From: Tessaracoccus sp. SD287
Lineage (GTDB): Bacteria > Actinomycetota > Actinomycetes > Propionibacteriales > Propionibacteriaceae
Length of the DNA: 64,000 nt
Reading direction: 5' to 3'
Assembly: GCF_017355265.1 (NCBI RefSeq)
Contig: NZ_JADIJQ010000006.1
Coordinates: 54,224 to 118,223, forward strand
The notes under the pieces are model-generated. The model searched no databases. It saw only the letters and a program-made list of their open reading frames with translations, and was not told the DNA's origin. Below are positions 8,491 through 19,191 of this stretch, piece by piece. Within the stretch, counting starts at the first letter, position 1, and each line of letters starts with the position of its first letter. Made by a program: the position numbers and the translations under genes.

Positions 8491-9168
8491 ATGAACCGCG
8501 TGAGCAGGGTAGCTGTCGTCGAGGACTCGGACGTCATCCGGGCGGCGGTCGGCTCTGCGCTGCGGTCCCGGGGGCACCGGGTCAAGCTCCTCGCCGACGG
8601 GACCGATCTTGAGTCGGCGCTGGTGCAGGGACGACCCGACGTGGTGATTCTCGACGTCATGCTGCCCGGCGGCCGTGACGGGTTCGAACTGCTCAAGGTG
8701 GTGCGTCGACTCAGCCGGACCGGCGTCATCATGCTCTCGGCCCGCGACGAGGTCGAGAGCCGTGTGCGTGGCCTGACCGAGGGTGCCGACGACTACATCT
8801 CCAAGCCGTTCACCATGTCCGAATTGCTGGCCCGGGTCGAGTCGCTGCTGCGCCGCGTCGGTGACGACGGTCACGTGGTCACCGTCGCTGACCTGAACAT
8901 CGCCGACGATGCCACCAAGGTCGAGCGTGACGGGGTCGAGGTCACGCTGACCGACACCGAGCGCAAGGTTCTGGCCGAGTTGGCCAGGTCGCCGGGTCGC
9001 GTGGTGTCGAAGACCCACCTGTTGACCTCGATCTGGGGCTACGAGGGCTATGACGAGAACATCGTCGAGGTGCATGTCTCGTCGTTGCGTCGCCGGCTCG
9101 AGGCGCTGGGTCCGCGCCTCATCCACACGGTGCGGGGTCGGGGATACAAACTGGACCAGCCATCGTGA
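8491..9168 (+). CDS. OmpR-family response regulator
   Basis: A 225-residue regulator with a receiver domain (acidic pair E11-D12, phospho-acceptor D55 in VVILDVMLPG, switch residue K105 in YISKPF) and a C-terminal OmpR winged helix (TDTERKVLAELARSPGRVVSK to VHVSSLRRRLE to VRGRGYKL). Its TGA is embedded in the GTGA start of the sensor kinase gene, so the two are translationally coupled. No clear Shine-Dalgarno precedes ATG 8491; a GTG at 8500 is an alternative. The signal is unknown. Confidence 0.93.
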   Translation: MNRVSRVAVVEDSDVIRAAVGSALRSRGHRVKLLADGTDLESALVQGRPDVVILDVMLPGGRDGFELLKVVRRLSRTGVIMLSARDEVESRVRGLTEGADDYISKPFTMSELLARVESLLRRVGDDGHVVTVADLNIADDATKVERDGVEVTLTDTERKVLAELARSPGRVVSKTHLLTSIWGYEGYDENIVEVHVSSLRRRLEALGPRLIHTVRGRGYKLDQPS

Positions 9169-10430
9169 GGCATCGCGCCTCGATGCGGACGCGTATCGTG
9201 GCCGCGATCTCCGTCGTGCTGCTGGTCACCACCTCCCTCGTGATCCATACGGCGAGCCGTGCCCACGCCCGCGCCCTGGAGCGGTCCACGGCGGCCACGC
9301 TCGACGCACGTACCGCGACCGTGGCCAGCGTCGCGACCGACTCCGCTGACCTGGCCAACCTGCAGCAACGACTCGGCCCCCACACCACCAGCCTGAGCAT
9401 CACCACGGCCGACGGACGCCAACTCGGCGCGCCCCTGCCCGACCCTCTGGACAGCACCGACCACCGGTACCGGGTCATCCTGCTCGAGGGCAGCGGTGAC
9501 CTGGACGGGGCCACCGCGACCCTGTGGATGCCGGCCGACCTGATCATGGCCGACCACCATCGGTTGCAGCGCAGCCTGGTCCTGGTCGGGTTGGCGGCGG
9601 TGGCCGCGTCGGTGCTGGTGACGATGTTGGTGACCGACGCGGCACTGCGCCCGGTCGACAGGATGCTGGACGAACTGGAGCGCTCCGAACGCAAGGCCAC
9701 CGAGGCAGAGGCCTACGCGGTCGCCGCCCACACCAGGATCCAGGCCTTCTTGGCCGACGCCGCCCACGAGTTGAAGACGCCGCTGGCCGGCATCCAGGCG
9801 GCCGCCGAGGCCCTGGTGCACCTGCCCGAGAACGCCCCCGGGCAGGAACGCGAGGAACTGGAGTTCCTGTTGGGTCGCGAGGCCAGCCGCGGCGGCCAGC
9901 TGGTCAGCAGCCTGCTGGAGGCCGCCCACGTCGAGGTCGGTGGGCAGGTGGACCCGGTGCCGTTGGCGGTGATGCCCCTGCTGCAGGCCGAACGTCGGCG
10001 GCTGCGGCTGGCCCAGCCCCAGCTGGACGTGCAGATCGAGGGCGACCACGTGACCGCCATGGCGGACCGTCACGGCTACGTCAGTGTGCTGCGCAACCTC
10101 ATCGAGAATGCCTCGACCGCGGCGGGTCCGCAGGGCTGGGTGCGGATCGTGTGCCACGAGGTGTCGGGGGACGGTCGCCCCATGGTCGAGGTGACGGTGA
10201 TGGACTCCGGGTCGGGCATTCCCGTCGACGACCGTGAGCGGGTCTTCGACCGTCTGGTGCGCCTGCCCAGCACGGCCAGTTCGCGCCGGGGCTCCGGTCT
10301 CGGACTGGCCATTGCGCGCGGCTACGCCAGGGCGATGGGCGGGGACGTGGTCCACGGCAGCGTGGCGCACGGGGTGGAACTGCCTGGCCCGGTGGGCGCG
10401 GTGTTCGTGGCCCGGGTCCCTGCCGCGTGA
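9165..10430 (+). CDS. Two-component sensor histidine kinase
   Basis: A 421-residue membrane kinase. It has a transmembrane helix at about 8-28, an extracellular sensor of about 110 residues with no recognised fold, and a second helix at about 138-160. A HisKA domain follows with phospho-acceptor H201 in DAAHELKTPLAG, then an ATPase domain with N-box NLIENA, G1 DSGSGIP and G2 RGSGLGLAIARG. It pairs with the upstream response regulator. The neighbouring membrane protein is convergent, with its stop only four bases away, so genomic context does not identify the signal. Confidence 0.92.
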   Translation: MRHRASMRTRIVAAISVVLLVTTSLVIHTASRAHARALERSTAATLDARTATVASVATDSADLANLQQRLGPHTTSLSITTADGRQLGAPLPDPLDSTDHRYRVILLEGSGDLDGATATLWMPADLIMADHHRLQRSLVLVGLAAVAASVLVTMLVTDAALRPVDRMLDELERSERKATEAEAYAVAAHTRIQAFLADAAHELKTPLAGIQAAAEALVHLPENAPGQEREELEFLLGREASRGGQLVSSLLEAAHVEVGGQVDPVPLAVMPLLQAERRRLRLAQPQLDVQIEGDHVTAMADRHGYVSVLRNLIENASTAAGPQGWVRIVCHEVSGDGRPMVEVTVMDSGSGIPVDDRERVFDRLVRLPSTASSRRGSGLGLAIARGYARAMGGDVVHGSVAHGVELPGPVGAVFVARVPAA

Positions 10431-10434
10431 GCCG

Positions 10435-11580
10435 TCAGTCCTCGCCGGTGGTGCTGTAGTTCGGTTGCCACGCGGCCGCCGGCTTCCACTCGCCGACCCC
10501 TTGCTGACCATAGGTGGGCGGCGTCCACTCCCTCGGCTTCCAGCCGGTCGCCAGCTCCTCGACGGCAGAGGGCGTCTCACCCAACCCCATCGGTGCGGTC
10601 AGCGCGAACGGGGCAGGCGTCCACTCGATCGGCTTCCACGCAGTGCTCAGCTCCGGGTTCTCCAGGCTCGCCGAGACCGGATCAGCCGCGGCCGGTTTGA
10701 GGGCCGGTCGCTCGGTCAGCTCAATGGGGGCGGTCCGCAGGATGTCATCGGGGTTCGGCCCGAAATCGTGGGGCAGCTTGCTTGCTGGCAGGGCTGCCGG
10801 ACGCGGGTGCTGTTGGGCGGGGCGTTGCTGGGCTGGGCGTTGCTGGGCCGGACGCTGCTGGGTCGGGCGCTGCCGACTCGGCTGGCGGCTTGGCTGCCGA
10901 CTCGACTGCTGGGCCGGCTTGCCGGGGGGCAAATGCTCGTTCGCCGTTTCGACGATGCTGGGCACCCTGCTGACCACGAAGGTGGCCACCTGGGTCTCGC
11001 TGAGGGTGCCGACGTCCATCCAGAACAACTTGCCGGGCAGCACGCCCAACCGGCGGAAGTTGCGGGGGCCGATCCGGCTCAGCAGTTCGGAGCCGCCCGG
11101 AGGCATCGAGCCGCGCACGTTCACCTCGTTGCGACCGTCGCTGACGGCCTCGAACAGGGGGCCGTGGTAGTCGGGCATCCGGAAGATCATGAAGGTGGGC
11201 GCCGGTGAAGTGCGTGCCGACTGGAAGACGTGGACCTGGCGCCGGTGGGCCCGGCCACTGCGCACGTTCCAGATGCCGGTGCTTGGCAGCACCGGATGGT
11301 TGCCCTTCCACTCCTGCGCCAGGGAGTCGGCGCGCTGGGTCAGGCTCCACCCGGGCGGTTGGCGTGGGTCGCGCAGGTCGGGTCGCGGCCGCCGCTGGGC
11401 ATCGGCGGCCTTTGACGGGGCGGGTCCCTTCTTGCTGGACCTGCTGATCACGAAGCCGATGACGGCCATCACCACCAGGACGGTGAAGAAGTTCGCTGAG
11501 TTCTCGGTGCTGCCGGTGGCGACGAGCCCAATGCCCAGGACGATGGCGCCGCCGATCAGGATGGATCCGCACGACTTCAT
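10435..11580 (-). CDS. Membrane protein with Gln/Pro-rich linker and WKP-type C-terminal repeats
   Basis: A 381-residue protein not assigned to a family. Two short N-terminal hydrophobic segments (about 6-22 and 31-46) are followed by a basic region and a central folded part (WSLTQRADSLAQEW to VVSRVPSIVETANE). A low-complexity linker of RQPS and QQRPA units follows at about 222-257. The C-terminus has three related motifs (AWKPIEWTPAPF, GWKPREWTPPTYG, EWKPAAAWQP), which look like docking repeats. The linker is encoded by 15-bp near-repeats. GGAG precedes the ATG closely. Function is unknown. Confidence 0.75.
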   Translation of the reverse strand: MKSCGSILIGGAIVLGIGLVATGSTENSANFFTVLVVMAVIGFVISRSSKKGPAPSKAADAQRRPRPDLRDPRQPPGWSLTQRADSLAQEWKGNHPVLPSTGIWNVRSGRAHRRQVHVFQSARTSPAPTFMIFRMPDYHGPLFEAVSDGRNEVNVRGSMPPGGSELLSRIGPRNFRRLGVLPGKLFWMDVGTLSETQVATFVVSRVPSIVETANEHLPPGKPAQQSSRQPSRQPSRQRPTQQRPAQQRPAQQRPAQQHPRPAALPASKLPHDFGPNPDDILRTAPIELTERPALKPAAADPVSASLENPELSTAWKPIEWTPAPFALTAPMGLGETPSAVEELATGWKPREWTPPTYGQQGVGEWKPAAAWQPNYSTTGED

Positions 11581-11642
11581 GACTCTCCTTCGATGGACGC
11601 ACCAACTCGTCCAAGGCTACCCAGAGGCGGGTCGGGGGGAAC

Positions 11643-11680
11643 CGCGAAGGGCCCCGACCGTGTGGTCGGGGCCCTTCGCG
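11643..11680 (-). terminator. Rho-independent terminator after gltA
   Basis: A perfect 17-bp GC-rich stem (arms 11643-11659 and 11664-11680) with loop GTGT lies six bases beyond the citrate synthase stop. Its symmetry would let it act in either direction. Confidence 0.85.
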
Positions 11681-11686
11681 GATGGC

Positions 11687-12973
<1,287 letters not shown>

Positions 12974-13073
12974 GGGGTCGGTTCCTCCTTGAAACGAGAC
13001 GACCCGCACGGGCACGCCCACGGGTCACGTGGTGCACAGACTATCGCGCTGGTCCGTGCGCGTGAAAAAATGC

Positions 13074-13709
13074 TCAAACCTGTTCGGGCAAGCTCAGTCG
13101 CTGACGCAGGTCGTCAAAGGACTGCTCCTCGAGCCGGGCAATGCCCTTCTCGGTGGCATGCCCCAGGAACAGCGCGTCGGCCAACCGCGAGAACTGGACG
13201 TCGCCGCCGGGCAGCGCACCGCTGATCTCCAGCATGATGAAGCCGTGCACCCCCGCGTACCAGGTGGTGCAGATGTCGTCGATCTCACCGCTGACGTACC
13301 CGGCGTCCATGGCCAGTCGGACCGCCGCCGCGAGGGGTTCCAGTGACCGCGCCCTGGCGCAGAGGACGGCCTCGGAGTCGAGTCGCCCGTCGGACACGAT
13401 GTGGAAGCGTGCCGGGCTCTCCAGTGCCCACCGGCGGTAGCCCATGCCGAGCCCGAGGATCCAGGTCAGCGGATCGTCATCGCGCACCGCCTCCAGGGCA
13501 TCGCTGAAGCTGCTCACGGCCTGCTCGGCGACGGCCTCGAGCAGGGCGTCGCGGGAGCCGAACAGCGAGTAGATGGCGGTGGTTGAGGTATCGAGTGACT
13601 CTGCCAGGGGCCGCAGGGCGAAGGTGTCGCCCTTTTCGGCCACCAGGTCGGTCGCTGCCTCAAGCAGTCGCTGGCGAAGGGATTCGTCGTGCAATTTCGG
13701 TCGGGCCAC
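13074..13709 (-). CDS. TetR-family transcriptional regulator
   Basis: A 211-residue protein with a TetR N-terminal DNA-binding domain (LRQRLLEAATDLVAEKG to TSTTAIYSLFGSRDALLEAV, about 11-60) and a ligand domain of the WHG type (MGYRRWALESPARFHIV, then TTWYAGVHGFIMLE). The effector is unknown. The GTG start has no Shine-Dalgarno and follows a TAGACT -10 box by eight bases, suggesting a near-leaderless mRNA. It diverges from fumC across a 165-bp spacer, so control of fumC or itself is possible but unproven. Confidence 0.9.
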   Translation of the reverse strand: MARPKLHDESLRQRLLEAATDLVAEKGDTFALRPLAESLDTSTTAIYSLFGSRDALLEAVAEQAVSSFSDALEAVRDDDPLTWILGLGMGYRRWALESPARFHIVSDGRLDSEAVLCARARSLEPLAAAVRLAMDAGYVSGEIDDICTTWYAGVHGFIMLEISGALPGGDVQFSRLADALFLGHATEKGIARLEEQSFDDLRQRLSLPEQV

Positions 13710-13717
13710 GATTGGTT

Positions 13718-13723
13718 AGTCTA
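13718..13723 (-). promoter_or_regulatory. -10 box (TAGACT) of the TetR gene
   Basis: On the minus strand TAGACT is followed eight bases later by the GTG start. The same hexamer recurs before other genes in this window (43776, 50698, 54358). Confidence 0.45.
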
Positions 13724-13874
13724 GTCATGTATTTGGGGCAGGATGACCAAGGCGCGCGAACAAAAACGCCGTCGTGTCTCAGGCTGCGTTCAGGATCGTT
13801 GGCCGCGCCGCCGCGGCGTCCCGGACGGTGACCCCGGCGGTCGGACCGACCCGCCCACACCATAGGCTCAGCCC

Positions 13875-15275
<1,401 letters not shown>

Positions 15276-15303
15276 TCCGCCGCGTTCGACCAGTTCGCGT
15301 CGC

Positions 15304-15346
15304 ACCAGCGGCCCGCCCCGGGATGGTTCCGGGACGGGCCGCTGGT
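15304..15346. terminator. Bidirectional terminator between fumC and the FG-GAP gene
   Basis: A long GC-rich hairpin: ACCAGCGGCCCG pairs with CGGGCCGCTGGT and the stem is extended by CCCGGGA/TCCGGG around the loop. It lies between convergent genes and can serve both. Confidence 0.8.
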
Positions 15347-15360
15347 CGAGGGCGTGAGTG

Positions 15361-16635
15361 TCAGGCCAGCGTCTGGATGCCGTCCCAGTTCTGGTCGATC
15401 TGTCGTGCCGAACTCCAGCGGCCGGGCCCGGCGTTGGCGTAGAAGAACATCTTGCCGTCGCTGCGCACACCCACCAGGTCCCAGCGACCGTCTCCGTTCA
15501 TGTCGCCGGGGCTGACGGCGTGCAGGAACGTCGCCCAGCCGTGGCCGACCACGTTGACCGAGCTGATGTTGCCGGTGGCGGTCATGTTGTAGCGGTACAG
15601 CAGGCCGTTGGTGCCAATGGCCATCAGGTCGGGGGTGCCGTCGCCGGAGAAGTCACCGACGCTGAAGATCTTGGCGATGGCGTTCCAGTGCTGGCCAATC
15701 TTGGCGGCGCTGTAGATGCCGGTGGGGCTGACCTGGTAGCGGATCAGGTCGCCATTGGCCGCCCGTCCGAGCAGCCACGGGTGCTGGTTGGTGGCCGTGC
15801 TGCGCTTGTTCACCACGGCCATGATGCTGATCCCATTCCAGTTGGTGCCGACCTGGTTGCTGAATCCGCGCTTGCCGACGTCCATCATGCGCTGGAAGTG
15901 CATCTTGCCGTCGGTGGTGCGCACCAACAGGTCGGAGGCGCCGTTGACGTCCATGTCGGGCAGCTTCGACATCCAGGTGATGCTGGGACCCACGACATCG
16001 GACATGTGGAAGGACACGGGCTCCAGCGACGGGGTCACCGTACGGAAGGTGTAGAAGTTGAAGCCGAAGCTGCCGTTGAGGTCGGCCCGGGAGTCCCCGG
16101 AGTAGTCGCCGTGCACATAGCTGGTGCCCGGGGACTTGGGTTCGCGCACCTTGAGGATGCCCTCCCACTCGGTGGCCGGCAGGATGTCGATGCGCGTCTG
16201 GCCGCTCAGGATCTTGTGGAAGGCCATCTGCAGCGGTTCTTCGGTGCTCATCAAGTCGCCGCTGACGCAGGCGTTGTTCGCCAGCCAGCTGTTGGGCAGC
16301 GAATCGGTCCACTCGGTGAAGAAGAACGTGCCGTAGTTGTAGTTGGTGTAGCTGAAGGTGTAGGTACCCACCGGCAGCGCCGCACCGGTGTAGTTGCAGA
16401 CCTTGACGTGCGTGCGCCAGTGCCCGCTCATCTGCTGCGGATAGTTGACGAGCAGGGAGACACCCAGTTGGGTGCCGCCATCTGCGAAGTTCACCCAGGG
16501 CACGTTTCCGGGCTGGGGGACGGCGGCCTTGGCGGGTTGGGAGGAGGCCAACCCGAGGCCGAGTGCAAGGGTCAGGCCGAGGGTGGCCGAACCGAGTCGG
16601 CGCAACAGGGTGCGTCCGAAATGTGTACGGGTCAT
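15361..16635 (-). CDS. Secreted FG-GAP/VCBS-repeat protein
   Basis: A 424-residue exported protein. The signal peptide (basic start, hydrophobic LGLTLALGLGLA, cleavage near AKAA-VP) is clear when ATG 16635 is used. The first 150 residues (ADGGTQLGVSLLVNYPQQ to WTDSLPNSWLANNACVSGDL) are an unrecognised head. The rest has FG-GAP blades with calcium-type loops (DYSGDSRADLNG, DFSGDGTPDLMA, DMNGDGRWDLVG). The final 160 residues are homologous to the end of the LRR protein encoded divergently at 16990. A role in surface binding or carbohydrate recognition is likely; function is unknown. Confidence 0.85.
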   Translation of the reverse strand: MTRTHFGRTLLRRLGSATLGLTLALGLGLASSQPAKAAVPQPGNVPWVNFADGGTQLGVSLLVNYPQQMSGHWRTHVKVCNYTGAALPVGTYTFSYTNYNYGTFFFTEWTDSLPNSWLANNACVSGDLMSTEEPLQMAFHKILSGQTRIDILPATEWEGILKVREPKSPGTSYVHGDYSGDSRADLNGSFGFNFYTFRTVTPSLEPVSFHMSDVVGPSITWMSKLPDMDVNGASDLLVRTTDGKMHFQRMMDVGKRGFSNQVGTNWNGISIMAVVNKRSTATNQHPWLLGRAANGDLIRYQVSPTGIYSAAKIGQHWNAIAKIFSVGDFSGDGTPDLMAIGTNGLLYRYNMTATGNISSVNVVGHGWATFLHAVSPGDMNGDGRWDLVGVRSDGKMFFYANAGPGRWSSARQIDQNWDGIQTLA

Positions 16636-16686
16636 GGCACCATGGTCGCTGTCGTAACGCAGTTTTGAAACCCCCCATTTCGGCCA

Positions 16687-16850
16687 CCCGGATCCCGCCC
16701 CGCGCACGGGATCCTGAGAGCAGTCGAAGAATCAGCTCAGTTGGGGTGGGGTCCTGCTGAGACCGCCTCGTGGACGGCGCGCAACGCCATCCACCACTGC
16801 TTCTTCGGGCGTCGGAACTTCGGGTCGAGTTGCTCGTGCATGTGCTGCAG
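16687..16850. repeat. Left 164-bp direct repeat (copy of the pfk 3' end)
   Basis: Matches 19028-19191 with four mismatches over 164 bases and no gap. It brackets the LRR gene together with the right copy. It includes the last 38 codons of pfk and about 50 bases beyond the stop. Confidence 0.95.
16737..16850 (-). pseudogene. Detached 3' fragment of the phosphofructokinase gene
   Basis: This minus-strand fragment encodes the C-terminal tail of the neighbouring PFK (ending VHEAVSAGPHPN) but has no catalytic part. The three differences from the intact copy inside the coding part are all synonymous. The homology ends abruptly at 16850. The 5' remainder of pfk is present only at 19192-21345. This is what remains at one end when a DNA segment inserts into a gene end and rebuilds it at the other. 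Confidence 0.85.
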
Positions 16851-16989
16851 ATTCTGCCCGAACGGTCTTCCATCGACCACGCGGTGACTGTTATGTTCTC
16901 GTCCAAGTCCGATCCCTTGCCACACCGGCGTGGTGAAGTACCTCAGTGGGCGGTCCCGTACGCTCAGGGCGGCCAAGAAAGGCCCCGCA
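16851..16989 (+). other. Leader of the LRR gene; unique DNA after the repeat
   Basis: Non-coding sequence of lower GC than its surroundings, presumably carrying the LRR gene promoter. No confident -35/-10 pair was picked out. AGAAAGG lies shortly before the start codon at 16990. Confidence 0.4.
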
Positions 16990-18999
16990 ATGCGTCCCCG
17001 ACCTTGCCTGCTCATTGTCCTCCTGATTACCTTGCTGACCGTCATGTCTCCCGCGATCGCCGACGCTCGTGTCCTTCCTCGGGAAGCCAACTCACCCATC
17101 ATCACGATTGACGATCCGGGGTTGCGGGTGTGCCTCTCGGCGAATTTGGCTCTGCTTCCCGGGACGCCGCTCAGGGCAGCAGATTTGGGCAACGTGAGGA
17201 GCTTGCTCTGTGATCGGGCTGACACGATCCGCGATCTGTCCGAACTCGAACATGCACCGAACCTCGTCAACCTCCAGGTGTATTGGCAGAACCTGGGGGC
17301 GGTGACCCTGCCGGCGAACCTGACGGCCCTCGAGTCCGTCGACCTCTATGGCAACAAGATGACCTCGCTGGTCATCCCGCCCACGTTGACCAGTCTGCGG
17401 CGGATCGAGGCGACGGGGAACCAGCTCTCCTCCCTGACCATCCCGGAAACGCTGGTCAGTCTCGCGTACGTAGACCTGACCTGGAACGAGCTGACGAGTT
17501 TCTCCCCGCCCGAAACCCTGACGTCGCTGACCACGTTGTTCCTCGACCAGAACAGGATCACGAGCCTGACCCTGCCGGACACGCTGACCAGGTTGCAGAG
17601 CGTGCATGCCACCAGCAACCTGCTGCCGAACCTGGTAGTCCCCGAGAGCCTGACTGAGCTTCGTTCCCTTGAACTGGGTTCCAACCGGTTGACCGACTTC
17701 ACGGTCCCGTCCACAGCCACGAAATTGTGGAGGCTGGGGTTGGCGGAGAACCGGCTCAGTTCGCTGATGGTGCCCGCCGAACTGGTGGACCTCGAAATTC
17801 TCAAACTTCACGAAAACCAGCTTTCGAACCTGTCGTTGCCCGGCAGCCTGGTGAAGTTGCAGTACCTCAACATCGCCACGAACCAGCTCACCACTGTGCA
17901 CGTGCCGGACACACTGACAGCCCTGTACTACGTCGAGCTGATCGAGAACCAGTTGGCGGACCTGTCGGGTCTGGCCTGGGCGTCGCCAGGAATCGTCCGG
18001 GCAGAGCGGCAACGACTCGTCCTTCCGGCCGCGGAAGTGGGCGTGCCCTACCGCATCAACGTTCTGGACGAGGCAGGCAAGCCCGTGGTCGTCACCGCTC
18101 CCACCCACGTGACGGCCAGCGGGAGCTTGCTCAACTACTCGCAGCCGGGCACCTATGAGGTACCTTTCTCCGGCTCACGAGCCGGTCACTACGACGGCAT
18201 CATTGTGCAGAAGGCTCTCCAGACGACGCCTGCACCGGCCTCGGGTGTCTTCGGTGACCACACCGGGGACGGTATCGGGGACCTGTTCGCCGTCGATGGC
18301 GCTGGGCAGTTGATCTTTCACCGGGGCTCCGCCAAGGCCCCCGCCAGCGAGGTCGGCGTGGTCGGTACAGGGTGGGGCTCGATGACATATCTGGCCCAAA
18401 TCGACGACCTCACCGGGGACCGGCGCTCGGACCTGTTGGCGCGGCGTGGCACGGACCATTCCCTGTGGCTCTACCGCTCAGTGGGTGGGGGTTCTGTGGC
18501 CGCCTGGAAGCAGATGGGCAGCAACTGGGGCGGGATGGACCAGATCGTTCCGGCGGGCAACCTGGCCGGGGGATCCACCCAGTACGTGGTGGCTCGGCGC
18601 GCCTCGGACGGAGCCCTGTTCCGTTACACGGTGACTGCCAATGGCTTGACCGACATCAAACACATCGGGAAGAACTGGAACGGCATGACGCAGATCCTCT
18701 CCGTCGGCGACGTCAGCCTGGATGGTCGCTCCGACATCCTGGCGATTCGTTCGGACGGAATGCTGTGGTCCTATCTCGGTACCTCCAACGGAGGCATCGG
18801 CCCGGCCACCCGGGTCGGGCGCGGCTGGGAGGGTTTCACGCGGGCCTTCTCGGCCGGTGACCTTTCCGGCGACGGAGTGAGGGACCTGGTCGGTCAGCGC
18901 AAGGACGGCGTGGTCTTCATCTACGAAAACAAGCACGGGTACTGGGGCGTGCCGACTGCGATCATGACGGCACCAGCTGACTACCAGTTGATGGCCTAG
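16990..18999 (+). CDS. Secreted leucine-rich-repeat/FG-GAP fusion protein
   Basis: A 669-residue exported protein. ATG 16990 gives a good signal peptide (MRPRPCLLIVLLITLLTVMS, cleavage near AIADA). After a short cap there are about eleven LRRs (residues 88-331), mostly of exactly 22 residues with the pattern LxxLxxLxLxxNxLTxLxVPxx. The C-terminal 270 residues are FG-GAP/VCBS blades with DxDG-like loops (DHTGDGIGDLF, DVSLDGRSDILA, DLSGDGVRDLVG), homologous to the protein at 15361. It lies exactly between two 164-bp repeats of the pfk 3' end, so it looks like inserted cargo. Adhesion or ligand recognition is an inference. Confidence 0.88.
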   Translation: MRPRPCLLIVLLITLLTVMSPAIADARVLPREANSPIITIDDPGLRVCLSANLALLPGTPLRAADLGNVRSLLCDRADTIRDLSELEHAPNLVNLQVYWQNLGAVTLPANLTALESVDLYGNKMTSLVIPPTLTSLRRIEATGNQLSSLTIPETLVSLAYVDLTWNELTSFSPPETLTSLTTLFLDQNRITSLTLPDTLTRLQSVHATSNLLPNLVVPESLTELRSLELGSNRLTDFTVPSTATKLWRLGLAENRLSSLMVPAELVDLEILKLHENQLSNLSLPGSLVKLQYLNIATNQLTTVHVPDTLTALYYVELIENQLADLSGLAWASPGIVRAERQRLVLPAAEVGVPYRINVLDEAGKPVVVTAPTHVTASGSLLNYSQPGTYEVPFSGSRAGHYDGIIVQKALQTTPAPASGVFGDHTGDGIGDLFAVDGAGQLIFHRGSAKAPASEVGVVGTGWGSMTYLAQIDDLTGDRRSDLLARRGTDHSLWLYRSVGGGSVAAWKQMGSNWGGMDQIVPAGNLAGGSTQYVVARRASDGALFRYTVTANGLTDIKHIGKNWNGMTQILSVGDVSLDGRSDILAIRSDGMLWSYLGTSNGGIGPATRVGRGWEGFTRAFSAGDLSGDGVRDLVGQRKDGVVFIYENKHGYWGVPTAIMTAPADYQLMA

Positions 19000-19027
19000 T
19001 AGTAGGGCGCCTGCCCCATTCGCACCC

Positions 19028-19191
19028 CCCGGATCGCGCCCCGCGCACGGGATCCTGAGAGCAGTCGAAGAATCAGCTCAGTTGGGGTGGGGTCCTGCCG
19101 AGACCGCCTCGTGGACGGCGCGCAGCGCCATCCACCACTGCTTCTTCGGGCGCCGGAACTTCGGGTCGAGTTGCTCGTGCATGTGCTGCAG
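19028..19191. repeat. Right 164-bp direct repeat (intact pfk 3' end)
   Basis: Partner of 16687-16850. This copy is continuous with the full pfk reading frame. The distance between equivalent positions is 2341 bp, so the unit enclosed is essentially one gene with its leader. Confidence 0.95.

Noticed and set aside
16687..19191. Insertion sequence or composite transposon
   Set aside because: No transposase, no terminal inverted repeats, and the flanks are long direct copies of a gene end, unlike short target-site duplications.
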